In this document: piece after piece, positions 1-5,491 of the stretch
Layout: each line of letters opens with the position of its first letter
How positions within the stretch are numbered: position 1 is the stretch's first letter
Assembly: GCA_007133145.1 (NCBI GenBank)
Contig: SLNF01000271.1
Coordinates: forward strand, 1-6,513
Source of the DNA: Nitriliruptorales bacterium
GTDB taxonomy: Bacteria; Actinomycetota; Nitriliruptoria; Euzebyales; Egibacteraceae
Direction of reading: 5' to 3'
Length of the DNA stretch: 6,513 bases
Position numbers and translations under genes: made by a program
Notes under the pieces: model-generated
The model's input: only the letters and a program-made list of their open reading frames with translations
Databases searched by the model: none
Told to the model about the DNA's origin: nothing

Positions 1-614
1 CATCGGATGCGACGGCGGCGGGCACCGCCGAGGCGGGGCACCACTCGAGCCTCGGGGTCTCCAACGAGAAGATGGCGATGTGGGCCATGATCGGCTCGGA
101 GACCCTCTTCTTCGGGGCGCTGATCGCCGCCTACCTCATCTACGTCGGCAGCTTCGCCGACGCCCCCGAGATCAACCCGCGGACGATCTACGACATCCCG
201 TTCACCTCGGTGTCGACGTTCATCCTGCTCATGAGCTCGCTCGGGGTCGTGCTCGCGCTCGCCGCCGCCCAGCGCGGCGACGACCGCGGCATGCGCACCT
301 GGCTGCTCGCGACCGCGCTCATGGGCGCGACGTTCCTCGCCGGGCAGATCTACGAGTTCACGGTCTTCATGGAGGAGGGCATGCGCATGTCCACCTCCCC
401 GTTCACGACGTCGTTCTACGTGCTCACCGGGTTCCACGGTGTCCACGTCGCCGTGGGCATCCTCCTGCTGCTCACGCTGTGGACACGCTCGCTCGCCGGG
501 AAGTTCACCCGCCGCAAGAGCGAGGTCGTCGAGAACGTGGGCCTGTACTGGCACTTCGTCGACATCGTGTGGATCGTGCTCTTCACCGTCGTCTACCTCA
601 TCCCCGCGGAGTAG
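1..614 (+). CDS. ctaE: Cytochrome c oxidase subunit III, 5'-truncated by window edge
   Basis: Membrane subunit III of a haem-copper (aa3/caa3-type) terminal oxidase; it packs against catalytic subunit I and supports stable proton uptake. The reading frame is open from base 3, giving 203 visible residues and a TAG stop at 612-614. The visible start is not the gene start: family-typical residues (SLGVSNEKMAMW) precede the first in-frame ATG at 72, and no ATG, GTG or TTG lies in frame before it. Seen: a conserved glutamate in the first helix (GSETLFFGAL), five hydrophobic helices, GFHGVHVAVG in the fourth, and the C-terminal family signature YWHFVDIVWIVLF. The short N-terminal tail and five helices fit the short bacterial subunit III of about 200 residues rather than the seven-helix mitochondrial form, so only a few residues are probably missing. 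ctaF follows after 5 nt. Subunits I and II are expected just upstream. Confidence 0.95.
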   Translation, partial: SDATAAGTAEAGHHSSLGVSNEKMAMWAMIGSETLFFGALIAAYLIYVGSFADAPEINPRTIYDIPFTSVSTFILLMSSLGVVLALAAAQRGDDRGMRTWLLATALMGATFLAGQIYEFTVFMEEGMRMSTSPFTTSFYVLTGFHGVHVAVGILLLLTLWTRSLAGKFTRRKSEVVENVGLYWHFVDIVWIVLFTVVYLIPAE

Positions 615-619
615 CCGCC

Positions 620-946
620 ATGACCGACACCGACACGCGGGAGGGCACCGGGGCGCCCGAGGGCCACGGCGGGGAGCACCACCACCCCGGCGTCAAGGAG
701 TACGTCGAGATCGGCGTCATCCTCGCCGTGCTCACCGCCATCGAGGTGGGCCTGTACTTCGCCCCGGTGCCGCGCGCGATCGCCGTGCCAGCGCTGCTCG
801 CGCTCACCGCCGCGAAGTTCGTCCTCGTCGTGCTGTGGTTCATGCATCTGCGCTTCGACTCGAGGTGGTTCCGCCGCCTGTTCTGGACCGGGGTCATCGG
901 CGCGAGCATCCTCTTCCTCGTCACCGTCCTCATCACGATCCTCTAG
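620..946 (+). CDS. ctaF: Cytochrome c oxidase subunit IV (prokaryotic small subunit)
   Basis: Small 108-residue membrane protein of the bacterial COX4 family, an accessory subunit of caa3-type oxidases thought to stabilise the complex. Residues 1-25 are a hydrophilic, His/Gly/Glu-rich tail (EGHGGEHHHPG). Three hydrophobic helices follow at about 29-49, 54-75 and 86-107. The loop after helix 2 carries the family signature: KFVLVVLWFMHLRFDS at 66-81. The ATG at 620 is chosen because it has GGAG at 608-611 with an 8-nt spacer and lies 5 nt after the ctaE stop. A longer in-frame extension upstream to position 80 exists, but it overlaps ctaE and encodes low-complexity Arg/His-rich sequence, so it is not credible. 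The position between subunit III and ctaG matches the ctaCDEFG order of Bacillus caa3 oxidase. Confidence 0.92.
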   Translation: MTDTDTREGTGAPEGHGGEHHHPGVKEYVEIGVILAVLTAIEVGLYFAPVPRAIAVPALLALTAAKFVLVVLWFMHLRFDSRWFRRLFWTGVIGASILFLVTVLITIL

Positions 947-952
947 CCGGCC

Positions 953-1831
953 ATGTCCGCCCTCACGCCCGTGGCCCAGCCCGAGGTCTGGCTCGTCGTC
1001 GCCGGCCTCGTCGCCGGCTACGCCGCCGCCCTCGGCGCGTGGGGTCGGCAGCTCGCTCCCTCGGGGGTGGCGAGCACCGGGCGCCAGCGGCTGTACTTCG
1101 CCCTCGGCGTGGGCCTGGCCTGGCTCGTCGGCGATGGCATCGTCGGCGCGCTCGCGACCGACCTGCTCACCGTGCGCGCGCTGCAGAGCGTCGTCCTCGT
1201 CACGCTCGCCGCCCCCCTCCTCCTGCTCGGCCTGCCCGGCTGGTTGCTGCGCCGCCTGCTCGCCCCGCCGCGCGTCCGCCGCTTCTGGCAGGGGCTCACC
1301 AGGCCCCTCGTCGCCTTCCTCGCCGTCCACGCCTGGGTCGTCCTCGCCCACCTGCCCGTCGTGCTCGAGGCGACCGCGTCGACCGCGCCCCTGCGTGCAG
1401 CGACCCTGCTCGGGGCCCTCGGCATCGGCCTCGTGCTGTGGTGGCCGGTGCTCTCGCCGCTGCCGGAGCTGCCGGCGCTACCCCACGCTGGGGTACTGGC
1501 CTACCTCGCCGGCCACGCGCTGGCCCCGGCGGTGCCCGCCTCGCTGCTGACCTTCGCCTCGACCCACCACGTCGCCGGCTACGCTGCGAGCGCGGCTGCC
1601 CTCGGCGCCACACCCCTGCTCGACCAGCAGCTCGCCGGCGCGGCGGTCAAGGTCGCCGGCACCGCGTTGCTCACCGTCGCCTGCGCGGCGATCGTCGCCC
1701 GCTGGTCGCACGAGGAGGAGACCGGCGGCCCCGACCTGCGCGTGTGGCGCGACCTCGCCAACGCGATCCCCACCGGCGGCTCGGAGCCGCGGTCACCCCA
1801 GCCCCGACTCGAAGGTCACCGACGCTCATGA
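953..1831 (+). CDS. ctaG: Cytochrome c oxidase assembly factor CtaG (caa3_CtaG family)
   Basis: A 292-residue polytopic membrane protein of the caa3_CtaG family, needed for caa3 oxidase assembly in Bacillus; it is unrelated to the Cox11-type protein also called CtaG. About seven hydrophobic segments are seen (roughly 12-30, 47-67, 75-96, 119-137, 150-168, 179-202, 230-250). Family-like stretches are APLLLLGLPGWLLRRLL (87-103), LVLWWPVLSPL (160-170), SLLTFAS (197-203), the DQQLAG motif (224-229) and a basic/acidic end RWSHEEE (250-256). The C-terminal 36 residues are polar and presumably cytoplasmic. The start lies 6 nt after the ctaF stop with no clear Shine-Dalgarno, so translation probably relies on reinitiation. 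The stop overlaps the next start as ATGA. Oddities: histidines I expect in helices 3 and 5 are replaced (around Q78-S79 and 148-155), and a perfect hairpin lies in the coding DNA at 1479-1495. Confidence 0.88.
   Translation: MSALTPVAQPEVWLVVAGLVAGYAAALGAWGRQLAPSGVASTGRQRLYFALGVGLAWLVGDGIVGALATDLLTVRALQSVVLVTLAAPLLLLGLPGWLLRRLLAPPRVRRFWQGLTRPLVAFLAVHAWVVLAHLPVVLEATASTAPLRAATLLGALGIGLVLWWPVLSPLPELPALPHAGVLAYLAGHALAPAVPASLLTFASTHHVAGYAASAAALGATPLLDQQLAGAAVKVAGTALLTVACAAIVARWSHEEETGGPDLRVWRDLANAIPTGGSEPRSPQPRLEGHRRS
1479..1495. repeat. Perfect 7-bp inverted repeat with 3-nt loop inside ctaG
   Basis: TACCCCA (1479-1485) and TGGGGTA (1489-1495) are exact reverse complements around the loop CGC. 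It codes for part of LPHAGVLAY in CtaG and pairs no further outward. It would form a compact mRNA hairpin. It may be chance in high-GC coding sequence; no function can be assigned. Confidence 0.6.
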
Positions 1832-2478
1832 ACGAGGACTTCCGCAACCGGGTCTTCACCCCGATCCTCCTGCCGGTCGGCGTCATCGGCGGCATCGCGC
1901 TGTTCGCCTTCAGCCTCTCGCGGGTCATGCTCGCGATCCCCAAGACCGCCGCGACGATCGTCGCGCTACTCATCGCCGCCTACGTCCTCGGCGTCGCCGC
2001 GGTCGTCGGCCGCAAGCCCGAGGTGCCCGGCAGGGCGCTCGGGGTCGCCGTCGGTGTCGGCCTCGCCGCGGTCGTCGGCGCCGGCGCGGTGGCGATGGCG
2101 ATGGGCCCGCGCGACATCACCCCACCCACGCTGCCCGAGGAGGAGGCCGAGGTCGTCACCGACGAGGAGGAGGCCGACGTCGACGTCGACGTCGACATCC
2201 CCGACGACGCGATCGTCTTCGTGGCGATCGACAACTTCTACACCGAGGCACCCGACACCGTGCCGGCCGGCGAGGTGACCTTCGCGATCGTCAACGAGGG
2301 CCTCGCGGTCCACAACGTCGTCATCGAGGAGCTCGGCGACCTCAACGTCGTCGAGGCCGACGGCGGTGAGGTGGACGTCGGCGACGTGACCCTCGAGGCT
2401 GGGGAGACCTACACGTACTACTGCGACATCCCCGGCCATCGCGAAACGATGGAGGGGACCTTCGAGGTGGAGGGCTGA
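1828..2478 (+). CDS. Membrane-anchored cupredoxin (type 1 copper protein)
   Basis: A 216-residue protein with three parts. Residues 12-34, 41-61 and 70-92 are hydrophobic helices. Residues 98-128 form a very acidic Pro/Glu/Asp/Val linker (EEEAEVVTDEEEADVDVDVD). Residues 129-216 are a cupredoxin beta-sandwich. The copper ligands are visible: His162 (AVHNVV), Cys199, His204 and Met208 (YYCDIPGHRETMEGTF). The C-x4-H-x3-M spacing is that of azurin, whereas rusticyanin-like proteins usually have H-x4-M. Positive charges in the 61-70 loop suggest that loop is cytoplasmic, which puts the copper domain outside. The start ATG overlaps the ctaG stop by 4 nt, with GAAGG at 1811-1815 as a distant ribosome site. 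Inferred role: electron donor to the neighbouring oxidase, or less likely copper delivery to it. It is not subunit II, since the CuA motif with two cysteines is absent. Confidence 0.85.
   Translation: MNEDFRNRVFTPILLPVGVIGGIALFAFSLSRVMLAIPKTAATIVALLIAAYVLGVAAVVGRKPEVPGRALGVAVGVGLAAVVGAGAVAMAMGPRDITPPTLPEEEAEVVTDEEEADVDVDVDIPDDAIVFVAIDNFYTEAPDTVPAGEVTFAIVNEGLAVHNVVIEELGDLNVVEADGGEVDVGDVTLEAGETYTYYCDIPGHRETMEGTFEVEG
2176..2196 (+). repeat. Tandem GACGTC hexamer repeat in the cupredoxin linker
   Basis: Three and a half consecutive copies of GACGTC, encoding alternating Asp-Val (DVDVDVD) in the acidic linker. The same hexamer recurs in two and a half copies at 2544-2558, near the start of gpgS, again encoding Asp-Val. 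The unit is self-complementary, so the tract could expand or contract by slippage. It is a low-complexity coding repeat rather than a recognised element. Confidence 0.7.
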
Positions 2479-3452
2479 TGGCCGCGCACGCCCCGCGCGA
2501 CGAGCTCGCCGACTGGTTCAACCGCCGCACCTATCGCGTCGACGACGTCGACGTCGACGCGCTCGCCGCCGCCAAGCGCGAGGCCGGGCTCACCGTCTCG
2601 GTCGTCCTGCCTTCGCGCAACGAGGCCGAGACCGTCGAGGGGATGGTCTCCGCGGTCGCCGAGCTCTCCGGCTCCCTCGTCGACGAGCTCGTCGTCATCG
2701 ACGGTGGCTCGACCGACGGCACCCCTGCGCTCGCCGCGGCCGCCGGCGCGCGGGTCCACCAGGACGCGCAGGTCCTGCCGGAGCACGGTCCCTGCCTCGG
2801 CAAGGGCGACGCCCTGTGGCGCAGCCTCGCGGTGACCTCCGGCGACGTCGTCGCCTTCGTCGACAGCGACATCAAGAACCCCAGCCCACGGTTCGTCACC
2901 GGGCTGCTCGCCCCACTGCTCGACGACCCTTCCGTCGAGCTCGTCAAGGCCTTCTACGAGCGCCCCCTCGAGTCCGCCGGGCAGCGCAGCGCCTCAGGGG
3001 GCGGGCGGGTCACCGAGCTGCTCGCGCGCCCGCTGCTCAACCTCCTGTGGCCGCCGCTGGCCGGACTCGTCCAACCGCTGTCGGGCGAGTACGCCGGCCG
3101 GCGCAGCCTCCTCGAGCGCATCCCGTTCTTCACCGGCTACGGCGTCGAGCTCGGCATGCTCGTCGACACCCTCGGCGCCTCCGGGATGGATGCGATCGCG
3201 CAGGTCGACGTCGGCGAGCGCATCCACTTCAACCAGCCGCTCGAGGCGCTGAGCCGCATGGCCTTCGCGATCTCGCAGGTGGCGCTGACCCGCCTCGACG
3301 CCGAGGGGCGGGCGAGCCTTGCGGCCGTCACCGGCGGGGCCACCCCCAACGAGTACGTGCAGTACGTGCGCGGGGAGGACGGGGTCGTGCGCCCCGCCGC
3401 CCGCGACGTCACCATCATCGAGCGCCCGCCGCTCGCGACGCTCCCCGGCTGA
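2478..3452 (+). CDS. gpgS: Glucosyl-3-phosphoglycerate synthase (GT-A fold, GT81)
   Basis: Transfers glucose from an NDP-glucose donor to 3-phosphoglycerate, the first step to glucosylglycerate and, in mycobacteria, to methylglucose lipopolysaccharides; cytosolic and metal-dependent. The 324 residues match the family closely: VVLPSRNEAETVE (42-54) at the nucleotide fold, DELVVIDGGSTDGT (69-82), GKGDALWRSL (108-117), the metal-binding DSD at 129-131, GGGRVTEL (174-181), the acceptor-side LSGEYAGRRSL (201-211), GYGVELG (220-226) and His250 (ERIHFNQPL), matching the metal-ligand histidine of the mycobacterial enzyme. No membrane segment is seen. The ATG shares one base with the cupredoxin stop (TGATG) and has GAGGTGG at 2464-2470 with a 7-nt spacer, implying translational coupling to the oxidase genes. 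The matching phosphatase (GpgP) is not in the window. Mannosyl-3-phosphoglycerate synthase is a weaker alternative. Confidence 0.92.
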   Translation: MAAHAPRDELADWFNRRTYRVDDVDVDALAAAKREAGLTVSVVLPSRNEAETVEGMVSAVAELSGSLVDELVVIDGGSTDGTPALAAAAGARVHQDAQVLPEHGPCLGKGDALWRSLAVTSGDVVAFVDSDIKNPSPRFVTGLLAPLLDDPSVELVKAFYERPLESAGQRSASGGGRVTELLARPLLNLLWPPLAGLVQPLSGEYAGRRSLLERIPFFTGYGVELGMLVDTLGASGMDAIAQVDVGERIHFNQPLEALSRMAFAISQVALTRLDAEGRASLAAVTGGATPNEYVQYVRGEDGVVRPAARDVTIIERPPLATLPG

Positions 3453-3505
3453 GCCGCGAGGGGGCAGCTGCACCGGGGGCAGCCGCCACCCGAGCCCCGG
3501 CGATG

Positions 3506-3529
3506 CGGCCGGCCCGCACGGGCAGGCCG
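3506..3529. terminator. Candidate bidirectional terminator hairpin between converging genes
   Basis: CGGCC (3506-3510) pairs with GGCCG (3525-3529), then a G-A mismatch, then GCCC (3512-3515) pairs with GGGC (3520-3523) around the loop GCAC. That is nine G-C pairs in a 24-nt hairpin. It starts 54 nt past the gpgS stop and ends 6 nt before the stop of the converging phosphorylase. No T-tract follows on either strand, which is common in high-GC Actinobacteria. A weaker alternative stem pairs CCGGGG (3473-3478) with CCCCGG (3495-3500). Termination itself is inferred. Confidence 0.5.
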
Positions 3530-3534
3530 GACGC

Positions 3535-5298
3535 TCAGCGCGCCGAGAGCCAGCGCACGCCGTAGGGCGCGAGGCCGACCTCGAGGATCCCCTCGCCGTG
3601 GCCACGCTCGACCCGGCCGTCGAAGAGGTCGACGAAGCGGCCCGCGAGCGCGGGGGCGGGGCCGAGCCGCAGCGCCTGGGGACGACCCGAGACGTTCGTC
3701 AGCGCGATCACACGCCGCCGACCCTCCGGGGACGTCCGCTCGAGGCCGAGCACCGGGTCGGGTGTCGGCAGCACGCGTTGGCTGCCCGCGGGGTGGAAGG
3801 CCCGCTCGTTGCGGCGGACGTGGACGAGGTCGCGCAGCCCGTCGAGCACCCGGCGGCGGTGCGACGACGGGTCGGCGAGCTCGGCCTCGAGCTCGTCGAG
3901 GCTGAACTTCTGTCGGTTGATGCTGCGCAGGCGCCCGGTGCGCTCGACGCCCTCGATCCAGTTGTGGCTGCCGAGCACCGCCTGGACGTAGAGCAGCGGC
4001 ACGCCCTGCAGCGCGAGGAGGATGGCTTGCGCCGCGAGGAAGCGGCGGATCCGCCGCTCGCTCGGCTCGGTGACGTGCAGCGGGTTGAGCGCGTCGAAGA
4101 AGACGGTGTTGAGCTCATAGGGGCTCATCGTCCCGTCGGGCTGAGCGCGGTAGCTCACCCCACCGCCGTGCCCCTTCGCGAGCTCGCAGAGGTGCGCGAT
4201 CTCCCCGGGGGTCAGCAGCCCCTCGGCCGGGCGCAACCCGATGCCGTCGTGGGAGCCGAGGAAGTTGAGGAACGAGGTCTGCTCCGAGGGGGTCTCGAGG
4301 GTCGCGATCCACTCGGCGAGAGGGCTCGCATCGGCGAGCTGGAACGCCGAGAGCGTGAGCGGCGGCAGGGGGAACTGGTAGACGAGGTGCGCCTCGTCGT
4401 AGCCGTCGCCGAAGTAGCTCACGTTCTCGGTCTGCGGCACGTTCGTCTCGGTGACGAGCAGCGTGCCCGGCGCGACGGCGTCGAACATCGTGCGCCAGAG
4501 CTTGATGACCTCGTGGGTCTCGGGCAGGTGCACCGACGAGGTGCCGAGGCGCTTCCAGAGGAAGGCGATGGCGTCGAGGCGCAGCAGCCGCGCGCCGTGC
4601 TCGACGTAGGTGAGCAGGACCTCGCAGACCGCGAGGAGGACCTCGGGGTTGGCGTAGTTGAGGTCGACCTGGTCGGAGCTGAACGTCGTCCAGACGTACT
4701 CGAGTCCGCGGGCGGTCTCCACCGGCGTGAGCAGCGGGCTCGTGCGCGGACGCGTGATCGAGGAGGTGTCGGTGTCGGAGGGCAGCGAGATGAAGAAGTC
4801 GCGGAACGCCGGCTCGTCGCGCGCCCACTTGCGGAACCAGCGCCCGCTCTGCGAGGTGTGGTTGACCACGGCGTCGAGCATGAGGTCGAAGTCGCGCCCG
4901 AGGCGCAGGACGTCGCGCCAGGTCCCCAGCGCGGGGTCGACCTTGAGGTAGTCGGCGACGGCGAAGCCGTCGTCGGAGGTCGAGGGGTAGTGCGGCAGGA
5001 GGTGCACGCCGCTGACGAGGTCCTGGAGGTGGTCGCTGAGGAAGCCGTGGAGGGTCTCGAGCGGCCGACGGTCGGGCTCGCGGACCTGGTCGCCGTAGGT
5101 GATGAGCAGCACGTCGCTCTCGTCGACGCCCTGGCGGCGGGGCACCGGCCGCAGGCGCTCGGCGTAGCGCTCACAGAGCTCGACGAGGCGTGGGTGGACC
5201 TCCGCGGCGACCGCGTCGCCGTAGATGCGCTCGAGGTGGCCCCGCAGCCGCTGGGTGGTCGCGTCGCCGATCGCCGACGTCGCCGTGCCCGTGCTCAT
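3535..5298 (-). CDS. ggaP: GH13 subfamily 18 sugar phosphorylase, probably glucosylglycerate phosphorylase
   Basis: A 587-residue cytosolic alpha-glucoside phosphorylase of the sucrose-phosphorylase-like GH13 group; no signal peptide. Predicted reaction: glucosylglycerate plus phosphate gives glucose 1-phosphate plus glycerate. Visible GH13 landmarks in order: LLITYGDQV (64-72), GVHLLPHYPSTSDDGF (97-112), region I DAVVNH (142-147), nucleophile Asp242 in RLLRLDAIAF, acid/base Glu284 in LVTETN, and transition-state Asp351 in FLGSHDGIG. GVERTGRLRSINR (449-461) is also typical of the subfamily. The acceptor-side loop reads MSPYELN (391-397) where bifidobacterial sucrose phosphorylase has LDLYQVN, arguing against sucrose as substrate. 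Start: the ATG at 5298 has TTGGAG (5308-5313) with a 9-nt spacer; an in-frame ATG at 5361 has no such site. The adjacent gpgS favours glucosylglycerate. The family call is firm; the substrate and gene symbol are inferred. Alternatives are sucrose or sucrose-6-phosphate phosphorylase. Confidence 0.82.
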   Translation of the reverse strand: MSTGTATSAIGDATTQRLRGHLERIYGDAVAAEVHPRLVELCERYAERLRPVPRRQGVDESDVLLITYGDQVREPDRRPLETLHGFLSDHLQDLVSGVHLLPHYPSTSDDGFAVADYLKVDPALGTWRDVLRLGRDFDLMLDAVVNHTSQSGRWFRKWARDEPAFRDFFISLPSDTDTSSITRPRTSPLLTPVETARGLEYVWTTFSSDQVDLNYANPEVLLAVCEVLLTYVEHGARLLRLDAIAFLWKRLGTSSVHLPETHEVIKLWRTMFDAVAPGTLLVTETNVPQTENVSYFGDGYDEAHLVYQFPLPPLTLSAFQLADASPLAEWIATLETPSEQTSFLNFLGSHDGIGLRPAEGLLTPGEIAHLCELAKGHGGGVSYRAQPDGTMSPYELNTVFFDALNPLHVTEPSERRIRRFLAAQAILLALQGVPLLYVQAVLGSHNWIEGVERTGRLRSINRQKFSLDELEAELADPSSHRRRVLDGLRDLVHVRRNERAFHPAGSQRVLPTPDPVLGLERTSPEGRRRVIALTNVSGRPQALRLGPAPALAGRFVDLFDGRVERGHGEGILEVGLAPYGVRWLSAR

Positions 5299-5307
5299 CG
5301 CGTCTCG

Positions 5308-5313
5308 CTCCAA
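5308..5313 (-). promoter_or_regulatory. Ribosome binding site deciding the phosphorylase start
   Basis: Read on the minus strand, TTGGAG ends 9 nt before the ATG at 5298. The only other plausible in-frame start, at 5361, is preceded by GC-rich sequence with no purine-rich site at normal spacing. This favours the 587-residue protein over one 21 residues longer. Confidence 0.6.
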
Positions 5314-5401
5314 GCCGCTCGTGTGCGCCACGCCCGGTCGGGCGCGGCGGGGATCCCGCATACCGCCCGCCACGTCATGGCGGACGCCGGCCCGCACCGT
5401 G

Positions 5402-5407
5402 AGCCTA
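5402..5407 (-). promoter_or_regulatory. Candidate -10 element of the phosphorylase promoter
   Basis: On the minus strand this hexamer is also TAGGCT, the mirror of the gltA candidate. Transcription would begin near 5394-5395, giving a leader of about 97 nt before the ATG at 5298. No convincing -35 is seen. Its upstream region overlaps that of the gltA candidate, so the two could compete for RNA polymerase. Confidence 0.33.
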
Positions 5408-5429
5408 CCGTCGCCCTCGGGTCGCCGGG

Positions 5430-5435
5430 TAGGCT
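5430..5435 (+). promoter_or_regulatory. Candidate -10 element of the gltA promoter
   Basis: TAGGCT fits TAnnnT. Transcription would begin near A5443, giving a leader of about 50 nt before the gltA ATG. No good TTGACN -35 lies 16-19 nt upstream, as is frequent in Actinobacteria. Within the leader, CCGCG (5449-5453) can pair with CGCGG (5459-5463). Confidence 0.4.
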
Positions 5436-5491
5436 GTCGGCCACCCTGCCGCGGTGATCGCGGCCCGCGGACCGGCGAGAAGGACGGCGAG

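Larger units (their letters stand above)
5402..5435. repeat. 8-bp inverted repeat in the divergent phosphorylase/gltA intergenic region
   Basis: AGCCTACC (5402-5409) and GGTAGGCT (5428-5435) are perfect reverse complements separated by 18 nt. They lie near the centre of the 193-nt gap between two divergent genes. Each arm read outward contains TAGGCT, matching the actinobacterial -10 pattern TAnnnT. It may be a pair of back-to-back promoters, a two-site operator, or both. Arm-centre spacing is 26 bp. No regulator family is assigned. Confidence 0.55.

Noticed and set aside
439..1827. Upstream extension of the cupredoxin frame back to position 439
   Set aside because: The extension runs in the wrong frame over ctaE, ctaF and ctaG and encodes Arg/Ala/Pro-rich sequence. 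The real start is the ATG at 1828, where membrane and copper motifs begin.
1828..2478. Reading the copper protein as oxidase subunit II
   Set aside because: Only one cysteine is present in the metal loop, whereas a CuA site needs two. The three-helix architecture also differs from the two-helix subunit II.
5299..5361. N-terminal extension of the phosphorylase to an ATG at 5361
   Set aside because: The 21 extra residues are Arg/Pro-rich and unlike the family N-terminus, and only the ATG at 5298 has a good ribosome site.
3319..5457. 712-codon open frame on the plus strand across the phosphorylase region
   Set aside because: It is the antisense of the phosphorylase gene. The product is Arg/Glu/Val-rich low-complexity sequence with no recognisable domain, and the minus frame carries every GH13 motif. 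Long antisense open frames are normal at this GC content.
5377..5457. Possible 26-residue leader peptide upstream of gltA
   Set aside because: There is no ribosome binding site before the ATG at 5377, the candidate -10 at 5430 lies inside it so its message would not include the start, and the peptide has no attenuator-like feature.
5449..5463. CCGCG-GTGAT-CGCGG hairpin in the gltA leader as a riboswitch
   Set aside because: A single 5-bp stem in high-GC sequence is too simple. There is no conserved aptamer-like core and the leader is only about 50 nt.
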